Below, in pieces: positions 23,926 through 33,073 of a DNA stretch of 64,000 bases (within the stretch, counting starts at the first letter, position 1; each line of letters starts with the position of its first letter). Position numbers and translations under genes: made by a program. Origin of the DNA: Bog-756 sp963725275. Its GTDB lineage: Bacteria; Actinomycetota; Acidimicrobiia; Acidimicrobiales; RAAP-2. Where the stretch lies: NCBI GenBank assembly GCA_963725275.1, contig CAVRXS010000001.1:124001-188000 (forward strand), given 5' to 3'. The notes beneath the pieces are model-generated. The model had not been told where the DNA came from, made no database searches, and saw only the letters and a list, made by a program, of their open reading frames with translations.

Positions 23926-26799
23926 CTAGGTGCGGGGGATCTCCCGCTCCTCGTAGGTCTCGATGATGTCGCCATCCTTCAGGTCCTGGTAGTCGGAGAG
24001 GCCGATCCCGCACTCGAAACCGGACTGCACCTCCCGGGCGTCGTCCTTGAACCGCCGGAGCGAGGTGATCGCACCCTTCCAGATCACGGTGCCATCGCGC
24101 AGGAAGCGGACCTTCGAGCCCCGGGTGATCACACCATCCCTGACGTAGCAGCCGGCGATGGCACCGACCCGCGGGATCCGGAACACCTGCCGGACCTCGG
24201 CCTCACCGGTCACGATCTCCTCGAAGACCGGTGAGAGCAGGCCGAGCATGGCCGCTTCGAGGTCCTCGAGCAGCTTGTAGATGATCTCGTAGGTACGGAC
24301 CTCGACGTCCACCTTGGCCGCCATCTCCCGCGCACGCCGGTCGGGGCGGACGTTGAACCCGATGATGGTCGCGTTCGAGGCCTGGGCCAGCTCCACGTCC
24401 GACTCGGTGATCCCGCCCACGCCGCGGTGGACGAAACTCAGCTTCACGTCGTCGCGCTCGAGCTTGCGAAGGCTCTCGGTGACCGCTTCCAGTGAGCCCC
24501 GGACGTCGGCTTTGAGGATCAGGTTGAGGGTGGCCGTCTCACCGCGTTGGATCTGCTCGAAGAGGTCCTCGAGCTTTGCCCCTCCGAGCGCAGAGGTGGC
24601 TGCGGGCACGTGCCCGGCCACCCGGTACCGGTGGGCACGGGCTTCACCGATCGTCCGGGCCTGGGCCAGCTCCGGTGCCACCCGGAACTCGTCGCCGGCC
24701 TCGGGTGGCTCGGAGAAGCCGAGCACCTGCACCGGGGTCGACGGTGGGGCCTCCTTGATCTGATCCCCGTGATCGTCGACCAGGGCCTTGACCTTCCCCC
24801 ACGCAGCGCCCGCCACGATCGGGTCGCCGACCCGGAGGGTGCCCCGCTCGACGATGACCGAGGCCACCGGGCCACGGCCGATCTCGAGCTCGGCCTCGAG
24901 GACGACGCCCCGCGCCCGGCCCTCGGGGGTGGCCATGAGCTCCTCGACTTCGGCAACCAGGACGATCTGCTCGAGGAGATCCTCGACGCCGAGGTTCTCG
25001 AGGGCCGAGACCTCGACACTGATGGTGTCGCCGCCCCAGGCCTCAGGAACAAGCCCCTGCTCGGACAGCTGCTGGAGGACCCGGTTCGGATCGGCCTCCT
25101 CGCGGTCGATCTTGTTGACCGCCACGATGATCGGGACACCGGCCGCCCGGGCGTGGTCGATGGCCTCGACAGTCTGGGGCATGACCCCGTCGTCGGCTGC
25201 CACCACCAGGACCACGATGTCGGTCACATCGGCGCCCCGCGCACGCATGGCGGTAAAGGCCTCGTGGCCCGGGGTGTCGATGAAGGTGATCGGATGGCCT
25301 TGCCACTCGACCTGGTAGGCGCCGATGTGCTGGGTGATCCCCCCCGCCTCCGCGGCAACGACATTGGTCGAGCGGATCCGGTCGAGCAGCAGGGTCTTGC
25401 CGTGGTCGACGTGGCCCATGACGGTCACGACGGGCGGCCGGGGTCGCAGCTCGGCCTCGTCCTCCTCGTCCTCGTCCTCGAACGTCCTGGCCAGCAGCTC
25501 GGCCTCGCGCTCCTCCCCGGGATCGACGAGACGGACCTCGGCTCCGAGCTCGGCGGCGAACAGCTCGATCATGTCGTCGGTCAGCGACTGGGTGGCGGTG
25601 ACCATCTCGCCTTGGAGCAACAGGAACCGGACCACGTCGCCGGCCGACCGGTTGAGCTTGGGCCCGAGGTCGCGGGCCGTCGAGCCGCGCTCGATGATGA
25701 CCTCGGAGTCCGGGACCGGGGCGGTCGACGGCGCATACGCGGTCAGCTGGGTCGGCTCGAGCTCCTCGAGGTTCCGACGGCGCCGGCGCGGACGACGCTG
25801 GTTGGGCCGGCCCCGACCGACACCAGGTCCCCCCCGTCCTCCTGGGCCACCCGCGCCGGGACCACCACCGGGACGGCCGGCATAGCCCCCGGTCGATCCG
25901 CCGCCGGCACGACCGCCGTAGCCGCCGCCCGACGTACCGGGGGGCCCACCGGTGCGCGCTCCGCCCGGACGGCCCGCACCAGCACCTCCGGGACGACCTG
26001 CGTACCCGCTGGGGGCGCCTGGCCGGGGCGCGCCCGGTCCGGGGCGCCGCCCGCCCGACCCGGGGGGTGGCGGGATGGGCTTGCCAGTGATCGAACGTGG
26101 TGGCCCGCCCGGGGGCGGGGGGATCGGCCTGCCGGAGGCACTTGTCGGTGGCCGGACCGGAGCCGATGAGGGCGGCGCGGCGGCGGTCGGCGGGGCGGCT
26201 ACCGCTGCCGCGGGGGGTGCGGCTGCAGCGGGCGCGTCGGGCGTGGCCGGCGCCGGCGTGGCGGCGGGGGCGGCGGGGGCCTGGGCAGCGGCGGGCGCAG
26301 GGCGCGCCGGTGCAGGGCGCGGGACAGCGGGGGGCGGCGGTGCCACCGGGGACGGCGCGGCCGGAGCCGTGGGCGCGGGTGCAGGGCGAGGCGCCGCGAT
26401 GACTGAGGGCTGCTCGGAGGCCGGCCGGCTGGTGATCAGGCGGGTGCCGGCACGCTTCTGTGGGGCCGGGGTGGCAGCCGGAGCAAGTGGCTCGACGGCA
26501 CGGCCGTCACCGGTCGGGGAGTCGAGTGCGGGCTCCCCGACAGGCACGACGGGCGTCGCTTTCTTTGCCACCGCCTTCTTGGCCGGTGCCTGCTTGGCCG
26601 GAGCCGGCTCCTCGGGCTGCACTTCGCGTCGGAGGCCCTCCCGATCGGCCTTCCTCCGGGCGCGGTCTGCTTGCGCGTCCTCGATGGACGACGAATGGCT
26701 CTTCACGCCCATCCCGAGGGACAGGCAGAGATCGAGGGCTTCCTTGTTGGTCAGGCCGAGCTCATGAGCGAGCTCGTAGACCCGGATCTTCTTCGGCAA
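23926..26799 (-). CDS. infB: Translation initiation factor IF-2
   Basis: 957 residues. It recruits initiator fMet-tRNA to the ribosome with GTP. N-terminal IF2_N at 1-50, then about 290 residues of Ala/Pro- and Gly/Arg-rich low-complexity linker (residues 60-345), a second IF2_N, and the GTPase domain with GHVDHGKT at 462-469, DTPGHEAF and NKID. The C-terminal domains include VEVRTYEIIYKLLEDLE and GAIAGCYVRDGVI. It starts at TTG 26799, since the reading MPKKIRVYELAHELGL is the typical IF-2 beginning; AGGAAGGG lies somewhat far upstream. The linker length is high even for actinobacteria. Confidence 0.96.
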   Translation of the reverse strand: MPKKIRVYELAHELGLTNKEALDLCLSLGMGVKSHSSSIEDAQADRARRKADREGLRREVQPEEPAPAKQAPAKKAVAKKATPVVPVGEPALDSPTGDGRAVEPLAPAATPAPQKRAGTRLITSRPASEQPSVIAAPRPAPAPTAPAAPSPVAPPPPAVPRPAPARPAPAAAQAPAAPAATPAPATPDAPAAAAPPAAAVAAPPTAAAPPSSAPVRPPTSASGRPIPPPPGGPPRSITGKPIPPPPGSGGRRPGPGAPRPGAPSGYAGRPGGAGAGRPGGARTGGPPGTSGGGYGGRAGGGSTGGYAGRPGGGPGAGGPGGRGGPGVGRGRPNQRRPRRRRRNLEELEPTQLTAYAPSTAPVPDSEVIIERGSTARDLGPKLNRSAGDVVRFLLLQGEMVTATQSLTDDMIELFAAELGAEVRLVDPGEEREAELLARTFEDEDEEDEAELRPRPPVVTVMGHVDHGKTLLLDRIRSTNVVAAEAGGITQHIGAYQVEWQGHPITFIDTPGHEAFTAMRARGADVTDIVVLVVAADDGVMPQTVEAIDHARAAGVPIIVAVNKIDREEADPNRVLQQLSEQGLVPEAWGGDTISVEVSALENLGVEDLLEQIVLVAEVEELMATPEGRARGVVLEAELEIGRGPVASVIVERGTLRVGDPIVAGAAWGKVKALVDDHGDQIKEAPPSTPVQVLGFSEPPEAGDEFRVAPELAQARTIGEARAHRYRVAGHVPAATSALGGAKLEDLFEQIQRGETATLNLILKADVRGSLEAVTESLRKLERDDVKLSFVHRGVGGITESDVELAQASNATIIGFNVRPDRRAREMAAKVDVEVRTYEIIYKLLEDLEAAMLGLLSPVFEEIVTGEAEVRQVFRIPRVGAIAGCYVRDGVITRGSKVRFLRDGTVIWKGAITSLRRFKDDAREVQSGFECGIGLSDYQDLKDGDIIETYEEREIPRT

Positions 26800-26868
26800 C
26801 GGCTGTAACTGCCCTTCCTTCGACGTCGCAGATGCCTACAGGCACATACGAACCCCTATCCTCGCACA

Positions 26869-27159
26869 TCACGGCGGCGGGCCCTCCGAGCCCGGCGCCG
26901 CCTTCTCCACCGGTCGATTCAGCTCCTCGTGCAGCGCCGCCACGGAAGCTGCGGACACCGGACCCCGTAGGGCCCGGTCGAAGGCCCGCCGCTTCTCCGC
27001 CAGGCCGACGCAGGCGGCACTCTCGCCGCAGAGCCATGCCCCCCGGCCGGGGAGCGTCCGACCGATGGACAACGACCCGTCCTCGGTTCGGACGACCCGG
27101 ACCATGCCCTCCACCGAGCCGGTCCGGTGACACCCGACGCAGGTCCGCTCAGGGACTAT
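26869..27159 (-). CDS. ylxR: YlxR-family RNA-binding protein (start uncertain)
   Basis: The conserved YlxR (DUF448) core is clear: RTCVGCHRTGSVEGMVRVVR, then GRTLPGRGAWLC and KRRAFDRALRG. YlxR proteins are small nucleoid or RNA-binding proteins encoded between nusA and infB. Oddly, the first ATG (27114) and GTG (27120) both lie after the signature RTCVGC, and the frame upstream, open well into nusA, has no ATG, GTG, TTG or CTG in the stretch I read. An ATA codon at 27157-27159 overlaps the nusA stop (ATAG). I give that as the probable extent. Translation may use a rare start codon or reach this frame from NusA by frameshift, or there may be a base error. Confidence 0.7.
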   Translation of the reverse strand: MVPERTCVGCHRTGSVEGMVRVVRTEDGSLSIGRTLPGRGAWLCGESAACVGLAEKRRAFDRALRGPVSAASVAALHEELNRPVEKAAPGSEGPPP

Positions 27160-28430
27160 GCCGAACCCTCCCCGACAGGGTTCCCCACGGCGCCCTCTCC
27201 GCTCGGGACGGCTGCGGCCTCCTCGTCCGGGGCACCCGCCGTCGGCGGGACCACCACCTCCCCGTCAGCGGCTCCGGCCTCCCCGTCAGCAGCTGCAGCA
27301 GGGTCGGGGCCCTCGGCGCCCTCGGCGCCCTGGGACCACTCCGTCGCCGAGACGGCCGTCCCGCCCTCGGCGGGCTGCCAGACCATCTCGCCGGCTTCGT
27401 TCTGGACCCATTCGCCCTCGGCCCACTCCTCGCCCGCGTAGCCCGACTCCTCGTCGGCCAGCTGGGTCTCGCTCTTGATGTCGATCCGCCACCCGGTCAG
27501 CCTGGCGGCCAGGCGGGCGTTCTGGCCCTCCTTGCCGATGGCCAACGAGAGCTGGTAGTCGCTCACGATGACCGTGGCGGTTCCGGTCTCGTCGTCGAGG
27601 CGCACCTCGCGCACCCGCGCCGGCGCCAGTGCCGACTGGATGAGCTCGACCGGATCGTCCGAATAGGGGACGACGTCGACCCGCTCGCCCCGCAACTCGT
27701 TGGTGACCATGCGGACACGCGACCCGCGGGCGCCCACGCAGGCCCCGACCGGGTCGACGTTGGGATCGTTCGACCACACCGCGATCTTGGTCCGGTGCCC
27801 GGGCTCCCGGGCGGCCGCCTTGATCTCGACCGCGCCGGAGGAGATCTCGGGGACCTCGAGCTCGAAGAGCCGCTTGATGAGGCCGGGGTGGCTGCGACTC
27901 ACCACGATCTGGGGTCCCTTGGTCGTCTTGCGGACCTCCACGATGTAGGCCTTGAGCCGCGCGCCGTGCTCGTAGCGCTCGTAGGAGACCTGCTCGGCCT
28001 GCGGGAGCAGCGCTTCGACCTTCCCCAGATCGAGCAGGGTGTACCGGTTGTCGGTCTGCTGGACGATCCCGGTCACGATGTCGCCCTCCCGCCCGGCGTA
28101 CTCCTCGTACTTGAGGTCTCGCTCGACCTCGCGGATCCGCTGCAGGATGACCTGCTTGGCCGTCTGGGCGGCGATACGCCCGAAGTCGTCGGGCGTGTCG
28201 TCCCATTCGCGAACCACGTTGCCGTCGTCGTCGAGCTCCTGGCCGTAGACGCGGATCTCACCGGAGTCCGGATCGATGGTGACGACGGCCTCCTCGGCCG
28301 CGTCGGGACGGCGCTTGTACGCCGCGACCAGGGCGTTGGCCAGCGCGTCGAGCAGCGTCTCGACCGAGATGCCCTTGTCGCGTGCGATCTGGCCGAGCGC
28401 GTCGAGGAACTCGAAGTTCGTCTTGCTCAT
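27156..28430 (-). CDS. nusA: Transcription termination/antitermination factor NusA
   Basis: 424 residues. It binds RNA polymerase and nascent RNA to modulate pausing, termination and antitermination. NusA N-terminal domain at 1-125 (KTNFEFLDALGQIARDKGIS), S1 domain with GDIVTGIVQQTDNRYTLLDLG, two KH regions with GACVGARGSRVRMVTNELRGERVDVV and LAIGKEGQNARLAARLTGWRI near 310-330. An acidic Ala/Gly-rich tail of about 75 residues follows. I chose ATG 28430, overlapping the rimP stop (ATGA). Confidence 0.95.
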   Translation of the reverse strand: MSKTNFEFLDALGQIARDKGISVETLLDALANALVAAYKRRPDAAEEAVVTIDPDSGEIRVYGQELDDDGNVVREWDDTPDDFGRIAAQTAKQVILQRIREVERDLKYEEYAGREGDIVTGIVQQTDNRYTLLDLGKVEALLPQAEQVSYERYEHGARLKAYIVEVRKTTKGPQIVVSRSHPGLIKRLFELEVPEISSGAVEIKAAAREPGHRTKIAVWSNDPNVDPVGACVGARGSRVRMVTNELRGERVDVVPYSDDPVELIQSALAPARVREVRLDDETGTATVIVSDYQLSLAIGKEGQNARLAARLTGWRIDIKSETQLADEESGYAGEEWAEGEWVQNEAGEMVWQPAEGGTAVSATEWSQGAEGAEGPDPAAAADGEAGAADGEVVVPPTAGAPDEEAAAVPSGEGAVGNPVGEGSA

Positions 28431-28963
28431 GGGGTTACGACCTGCTTCCTCTTCTCCGCCGCCTTCGTCTGCGTCTTCTTTCCGGAGGGTCTGCCCGGGG
28501 CGCGGTCGCTCGCGCCCCAGACGAAGACCGTCCGCGCCCGGTCGATGTCGCGGTAGGCCACGCGCACCGGTGCGTCGTCGGAACCGTCGACGTCGAGCAC
28601 GAAGCCGTCCTGGTCCGCCTCCAACAGGGTGCCGCGTCTGCGTCGGTCGCCAGGCACCTGCGGGCGGGTCTTGATGGTCACCGTGGCGCCCACTGCCTTG
28701 ATGAAGTGCGCTGGCGTGCGGAGTGTCCGTTCGATGCCCGGGCTCGAGACCTCGAGCGAGTACCGACCCGGAACCGGGTCCAGATCGTCGAGCACGGCCG
28801 AGACGGCCCGGGTGGCGTCGGTCAGGGCCTCGAGATCGACGCCACCCTCCCGGTCGACCGTGACCTGGAGCACGCCCGACGCGAGCACGACGTCGACGAG
28901 CTCGAGATCGCAGGCGGTCACCGTCGGCTGGAGCGCGGTGAAGAGATCCTCGACCATCTGCAC
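28427..28963 (-). CDS. rimP: Ribosome maturation factor RimP
   Basis: 178 residues, needed for 30S maturation. The core shows LELVDVVLASGVLQVTVDREGGVDLEALTDATRAVSAVLD and YSLEVSSPGIERTLRTPAHF, a RimP signature, followed by the C-terminal SH3-like barrel. A basic tail (GKKTQTKAAEKRKQ) is extra. A second Met at 28957 could be the start. First gene of the nusA-infB operon; 28964-29083 should hold its promoter. Confidence 0.93.
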   Translation of the reverse strand: MQMVEDLFTALQPTVTACDLELVDVVLASGVLQVTVDREGGVDLEALTDATRAVSAVLDDLDPVPGRYSLEVSSPGIERTLRTPAHFIKAVGATVTIKTRPQVPGDRRRRGTLLEADQDGFVLDVDGSDDAPVRVAYRDIDRARTVFVWGASDRAPGRPSGKKTQTKAAEKRKQVVTP

Positions 28964-29083
28964 TGTCTCCTCTCCGATGTCCGTGTCCGCGGTCAGCCTG
29001 TGTCCGTCGTCCGTCTTCCTGTACTGCCGGGGGTGGCGGCGACCGAGTGCAACCGACCCTCGCTGCCCTCGGGAGGAGGTGTT

Positions 29084-29121
29084 CCGAACAAAACAAAAGC
29101 GTGGGCTGTCCGCCCACGCTT
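29084..29121 (-). terminator. Intrinsic terminator after ispG
   Basis: On the minus strand a perfect 10-base stem, AAGCGTGGGC with GCCCACGCTT, and a five-base loop is followed at once by TTTGTTTTG. Stem at 29097-29121, T-run at 29084-29096. It lies 86 bases after the ispG stop, closing the rpsB-to-ispG run and separating it from rimP. Confidence 0.85.
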
Positions 29122-29207
29122 GTCCAGCGTCACTTCACCCCAACCGAACGGCAGACCTGCAAGTATAGCAGCGGCGGGCCGGCCCGCGTCCGTTGCGACG
29201 TGCGAAT

Positions 29208-30452
29208 TCAGGCGGTGGTTTCCTCCTCGCCGAAGCGCTTGCGGATGAGGGCGACCTTGATCTCCGAGGCGTTGGCGTCCGCTCCCCTGGCGTCGAGCAG
29301 GGCGCGTCGGTCCGCCTCCGCCTCTGCCTCCGCAGACCCGTCGGCCGCGGCCAACCGGGCTTCGACCCCCTCGGCGACCAGCCGTTCGGCCTCGGCGACC
29401 AGCGCCTCGACCATCTCGTCTTCGGGAACCACCCGGACGATCTTCCCCTTGATGAACAGATGGCCGCGCTTTCGGCCGGCCGCAATGCCGAGGTCCGCCT
29501 CGCGGGCCTCCCCGGGGCCGTTGACGACGCAGCCCATGACCGCCACCTGGATCGGCAGGTTCCGGTCCTCGAGGGCGGCCTGGGCCGCCTCGGCCACCGC
29601 GATCACGTCGATCTCAGCCCGGCCGCAGCTCGGGCAGGCGATGAGGTCGAGCCCGGAGCGTTCGCGCAGACCGAGGGCCTCGAGGAGCTGACGGCCGGCG
29701 CGCGCCTCCTCGACCGGATCGGCGGTCAGCGAGTACCGGATGGTGTCGCCGATGCCCTCTGCGAGGAGGGTTGCGATGCCGGCGGTGCCCTTCAACAGCC
29801 CGGCGGGCGGAGGACCCGCCTCGGTCACCCCGAGGTGCAACGGGTGGTCGAAAGTCTCCGAGGCGAGGCGGTACGACTCGATCATCAGGGGCACCGACGA
29901 TGCCTTGACCGAGATCTTGACGTCCTCGAAGTCCACCTCCGCGAAGTAGGCGAGCTCCATCCGGGCCGACTCGACCAGGGCCTCGGGGGTGGCCCCGCCG
30001 AACCGCTTGTAGAGGTCGGGATGGAGGGAGCCGGCATTGACCCCGATCCGGATGGGCACGCCCCGGTCCTTTGCTTCGGCGGCCACCTGCTTGATCTCGT
30101 GCGCCTTGCGCAGGTTGCCCGGATTGAGCCGCAGGCCCTGCACCCCCGCCTCGAGGGCCGCGAGGGCCATCTCGTGGTGGAAGTGGATGTCCGCGATGAT
30201 CGGCACCGGCGAACGGGGGATGATCCGGGCCAGCCCTTCGGCTGCCGCCTCCTCGTTGCAGGTGCACCGCACGAGGTCGGCGCCCGCCGCGGCCAACGTG
30301 TAGATCTGGGTGAGGGTCGCCTCGGCATCGGCGGTCTTGGTGGTGGTCATCGACTGGACCGTCACCGGTGCCTCGCCCCCGACGGCCACACCGCCCACAT
30401 GGATCTGACGGGTCGGCCGCCGCTCGCTCAGGGTCCGGGCCGTCGATGCCAT
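29208..30452 (-). CDS. ispG: 4-hydroxy-3-methylbut-2-enyl diphosphate synthase
   Basis: 414 residues. Iron-sulfur enzyme of the MEP pathway, reducing MEcPP to HMBPP. N-terminal TIM-like part: VTVQSMTTTKTADAEAT, ADIHFHHEMA, LRLNPGN. C-terminal [4Fe-4S] site: CPSCGR (two Cys) and GCVVNGPGEA (third Cys, and the catalytic Glu of the GPGE). The C-terminal 70 residues are an Ala/Glu-rich extension. dxr, the second MEP-pathway gene, is close by. Confidence 0.95.
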   Translation of the reverse strand: MASTARTLSERRPTRQIHVGGVAVGGEAPVTVQSMTTTKTADAEATLTQIYTLAAAGADLVRCTCNEEAAAEGLARIIPRSPVPIIADIHFHHEMALAALEAGVQGLRLNPGNLRKAHEIKQVAAEAKDRGVPIRIGVNAGSLHPDLYKRFGGATPEALVESARMELAYFAEVDFEDVKISVKASSVPLMIESYRLASETFDHPLHLGVTEAGPPPAGLLKGTAGIATLLAEGIGDTIRYSLTADPVEEARAGRQLLEALGLRERSGLDLIACPSCGRAEIDVIAVAEAAQAALEDRNLPIQVAVMGCVVNGPGEAREADLGIAAGRKRGHLFIKGKIVRVVPEDEMVEALVAEAERLVAEGVEARLAAADGSAEAEAEADRRALLDARGADANASEIKVALIRKRFGEEETTA

Positions 30453-30491
30453 GACCCCATGCTAGTGAGCGCCGCTCTCGGAGCGGCAGCG

Positions 30492-31823
30492 TCAGCCGAA
30501 CGGGTTGCCGATGGGATGGATGATGTCGTTGAGCAGGGCGGTGGAGAACAGGACGAACAGGAAGAGCACGAACGCCCAGGTGACCGGCATCAACCGCGTG
30601 ACGTCGGCCTGGTAGCGCACCGCCTGGCGGCCGGTTCGGATCTTCTCGTAGACGGCGATGGCCACGTGACCGCCGTCGAGCGGCAGCATCGGGAAGAGGT
30701 TGAAGATCCCGAAGAACAGGTTGATGACGATGAGGATCGTGAGCAGGCTGCCGATGCCGGCCTGTGCTGCGTCCCGGGCGGTCTGGACGACACCCACGAT
30801 CGACTGGACCCGGGTCCCGTTGGCGGTCGCCTGGCTCGCAGCCTTGGCGCTGCTCACCTGGTCGAACCGCTGGGCGACCCCGGCGGGACTGAACAGGTGG
30901 GCGACGCCGACCACCGAGGCCCAGGCGATGTGGACGAACTCGGACCCCGAGGACGCGACCGCACGCAGCGGACCGACCCGCTCGACCGGTGAGCCGAAGC
31001 TGACCCCGATCAGACCGAACGCGGCGGTTCCCGGTGGGGCGGTGACCCCGTCCTCGTGGTCGGTCCTCCCGTTGGCCGGGGTCACGACCAGCGTGTGGTC
31101 GGTGCCGCTCCGGTCGACCACCAGGGTGACCGGCCGGCCGGGGTGGTCATGGATCGCCGAGATGAGGGCATCGCTGCTCCCCCCGACCGCCCGCCCGTCG
31201 AGGGACACCACGATGTCGCCGGGCCGGAGGCCGGCGACCTGGGCCGGGCCGGGCCCGTTCCCGACCTGGGACAGTCCCTGGATCTCGACCTGGTTTGCAT
31301 TCGGCAGCCCGACGAAGGTCAGCAGGGCCCACAGCAGCACGAACGCCATGAGGAAGTGCATGGCCGAGCCCGCCACCGCCACCAGCAGGCGGGCATGGAA
31401 CGGCTGCTCCCGATAGGTGCGCGCCTCGTCTGCCGGATCGACTTCCTCGAGGTTGGTCATCCCCGGGATCTTCACGTAGCCGCCCAGGGGGAGTGCCTTG
31501 ATGCCGTACTCGGTCTCCCCCCGGCGGAAGGACCACAACCGGGGGCCGAACCCGAGGAAGTACTCGGTGACCTTCATCCGGCCGTGCTTGGCCGCCAGGA
31601 AGTGGCCGAGCTCGTGGACCATCACGATGACGATGAGGCAGGCGATCACCACGAGCAGATCGCCCTGCCCGGATACCACGGCGAGCGACACCAGCACGGC
31701 GACGGCCACGAGCAGCTCGACAGCGGAACGCCGCGCGGACTTCGGGGAGCCTCCGATCCCGCCGGACAGTCCCGGGCGGGTCTCGGCCGGATCGCGCGCG
31801 ATGGTGCCGGGAGGGCTGCTCAC
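30492..31823 (-). CDS. rseP: RIP zinc metalloprotease (site-2 protease family)
   Basis: 443 residues. Membrane-embedded M50 protease that cuts transmembrane regulators such as anti-sigma factors. HELGH at 70-74 lies within the first membrane helix, the second zinc ligand in MLPLDGGHVA, and a PDZ domain (VAGLRPGDIVVSLDGRAV) near 170-250. Several hydrophobic helices occur at both ends. The C-terminal region has an insert of about 90 residues between PDZ and the last helices. I chose GTG 31823, which overlaps the dxr stop (GTGA). The gene is also named rip or rasP. Confidence 0.92.
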   Translation of the reverse strand: MSSPPGTIARDPAETRPGLSGGIGGSPKSARRSAVELLVAVAVLVSLAVVSGQGDLLVVIACLIVIVMVHELGHFLAAKHGRMKVTEYFLGFGPRLWSFRRGETEYGIKALPLGGYVKIPGMTNLEEVDPADEARTYREQPFHARLLVAVAGSAMHFLMAFVLLWALLTFVGLPNANQVEIQGLSQVGNGPGPAQVAGLRPGDIVVSLDGRAVGGSSDALISAIHDHPGRPVTLVVDRSGTDHTLVVTPANGRTDHEDGVTAPPGTAAFGLIGVSFGSPVERVGPLRAVASSGSEFVHIAWASVVGVAHLFSPAGVAQRFDQVSSAKAASQATANGTRVQSIVGVVQTARDAAQAGIGSLLTILIVINLFFGIFNLFPMLPLDGGHVAIAVYEKIRTGRQAVRYQADVTRLMPVTWAFVLFLFVLFSTALLNDIIHPIGNPFG

Positions 31824-33073
31824 GCCGCCTCCCCGGCGCGGACGGCCTGCTCGGCGAGGCGGCGGGCGGTAGCGTCGGCATCGAGCACGTCGTCGACCGA
31901 GCGCGCCGACCCGCTGCCGACAGCCCCGGGCTCGTAGCGGTCGAGCGTGGCCTCGACGACCCGGGCGATGGACGGCCAGGTGATGCGCCCGGCGAGGAAG
32001 GCGGCTACCGCCACCTCGTTCGCCGCGTTGAGCCAGGCCGGGGCCAGGTCCCCGGTTCGTCCGGCCCGGAAGGCCAGGTCGAGACAGGGGAATGCGTTCC
32101 GGTCGGGTGGCTCGAATTCGAGGACGGAGAGCCGGGCCCAGTCGATGGCTCCGAAGGCTCGGGGCAGGCGGGCCGGGTAGGCCAGGGCATACCCGATGGG
32201 GAGTCGCATGTCTGGGAGGGATAGCTGGGCCACCACGGCTCCATCGGCAAATTCGACCATCGAGTGGACCACGGACTGGGGATGGACCACCACATCGATG
32301 GCGTCGTAGGGGACGCCGAAGAGCTCGTGGGCCTCGATGACCTCGAGGCCCTTGTTCATGAGGGTCGACGAGTCGACCGTGATCTTCGGTCCCATCGCCC
32401 ACGTCGGATGGGACAGCGCCTCGGCCACCCCGACCGAGAGCAGTGTCTGGGCGCTCCGGCCACGGAAGGGTCCCCCCGAGGCGGTCAACAGCAGGCGGGC
32501 CACGTCATCGGCGCGCCCGGCGCGCAGGCACTGGTGGAGCGCGCAGTGCTCGGAGTCGACCGGGATGATCTCGGCCCCGGGTGTCCGTCGGGCCCGCGCC
32601 ACCACCTGGGCGCCGGCGATGATCGACTCCTTGTTGGCCAGGGCCAGACGCCGGCCCGCCTCGAGGGCGGCGAGCGTGACGCTCAGACCGGCGAACCCGA
32701 CGACCCCGTTGACCGCCACGTCGGCCACCGTCGCGATGGATGCCAGCCCGTCGGTTCCGGCCAGCACCTCGATGCCCGCGGGCAGCTGCGCGGCCAGTTC
32801 CACCGCGAGTGACGGATCACCGATGGCCACCACCGCCGGGCGGAACGTGCGTGCCTGGGCCACGAGCGCATCCACCGAGCGCTGCGCGCCGAGCGCCACC
32901 ACGTCGAACCGGTCCGGTGACGACGCCACGACCTCGAGCGTCTGGGTCCCGATCGACCCGGTGGACCCGACCACGCTGACCGACACAGGGTCGGTGCCGG
33001 CGCCCATCGGAAGAGGAGCCGCACTCGGGTCACCGATCGGGGAGGGCATCCCCCCAGCCTGCCCGAAAGTCAA
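31820..33073 (-). CDS. dxr: 1-deoxy-D-xylulose 5-phosphate reductoisomerase
   Basis: 417 residues. NADPH-dependent second step of the MEP isoprenoid pathway. VVGSTGSIGTQTL is the NADPH-binding loop, ANKESIIAG and PVDSEHCALHQCL hold the metal-binding Asp and Glu, and LTASGGPFRG, TWAMGPKITVDSSTLMNKGLEVIEA and HPQSVVHSMVEFADGA follow. The TTG start at 33073 overlaps the cdsA stop (TTGA), but a later ATG at 33049 is possible. Confidence 0.94.
   Translation of the reverse strand: MTFGQAGGMPSPIGDPSAAPLPMGAGTDPVSVSVVGSTGSIGTQTLEVVASSPDRFDVVALGAQRSVDALVAQARTFRPAVVAIGDPSLAVELAAQLPAGIEVLAGTDGLASIATVADVAVNGVVGFAGLSVTLAALEAGRRLALANKESIIAGAQVVARARRTPGAEIIPVDSEHCALHQCLRAGRADDVARLLLTASGGPFRGRSAQTLLSVGVAEALSHPTWAMGPKITVDSSTLMNKGLEVIEAHELFGVPYDAIDVVVHPQSVVHSMVEFADGAVVAQLSLPDMRLPIGYALAYPARLPRAFGAIDWARLSVLEFEPPDRNAFPCLDLAFRAGRTGDLAPAWLNAANEVAVAAFLAGRITWPSIARVVEATLDRYEPGAVGSGSARSVDDVLDADATARRLAEQAVRAGEAA

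Noticed and set aside
24547..26169. Long plus-strand frame opposite infB
   Set aside because: Antisense shadow with no recognisable domain; infB is certain on the other strand.
30493..32402. Minus-strand frame extending rseP far upstream
   Set aside because: The extra 190 residues shadow dxr; the GTG at 31823 overlapping the dxr stop gives the normal family start.
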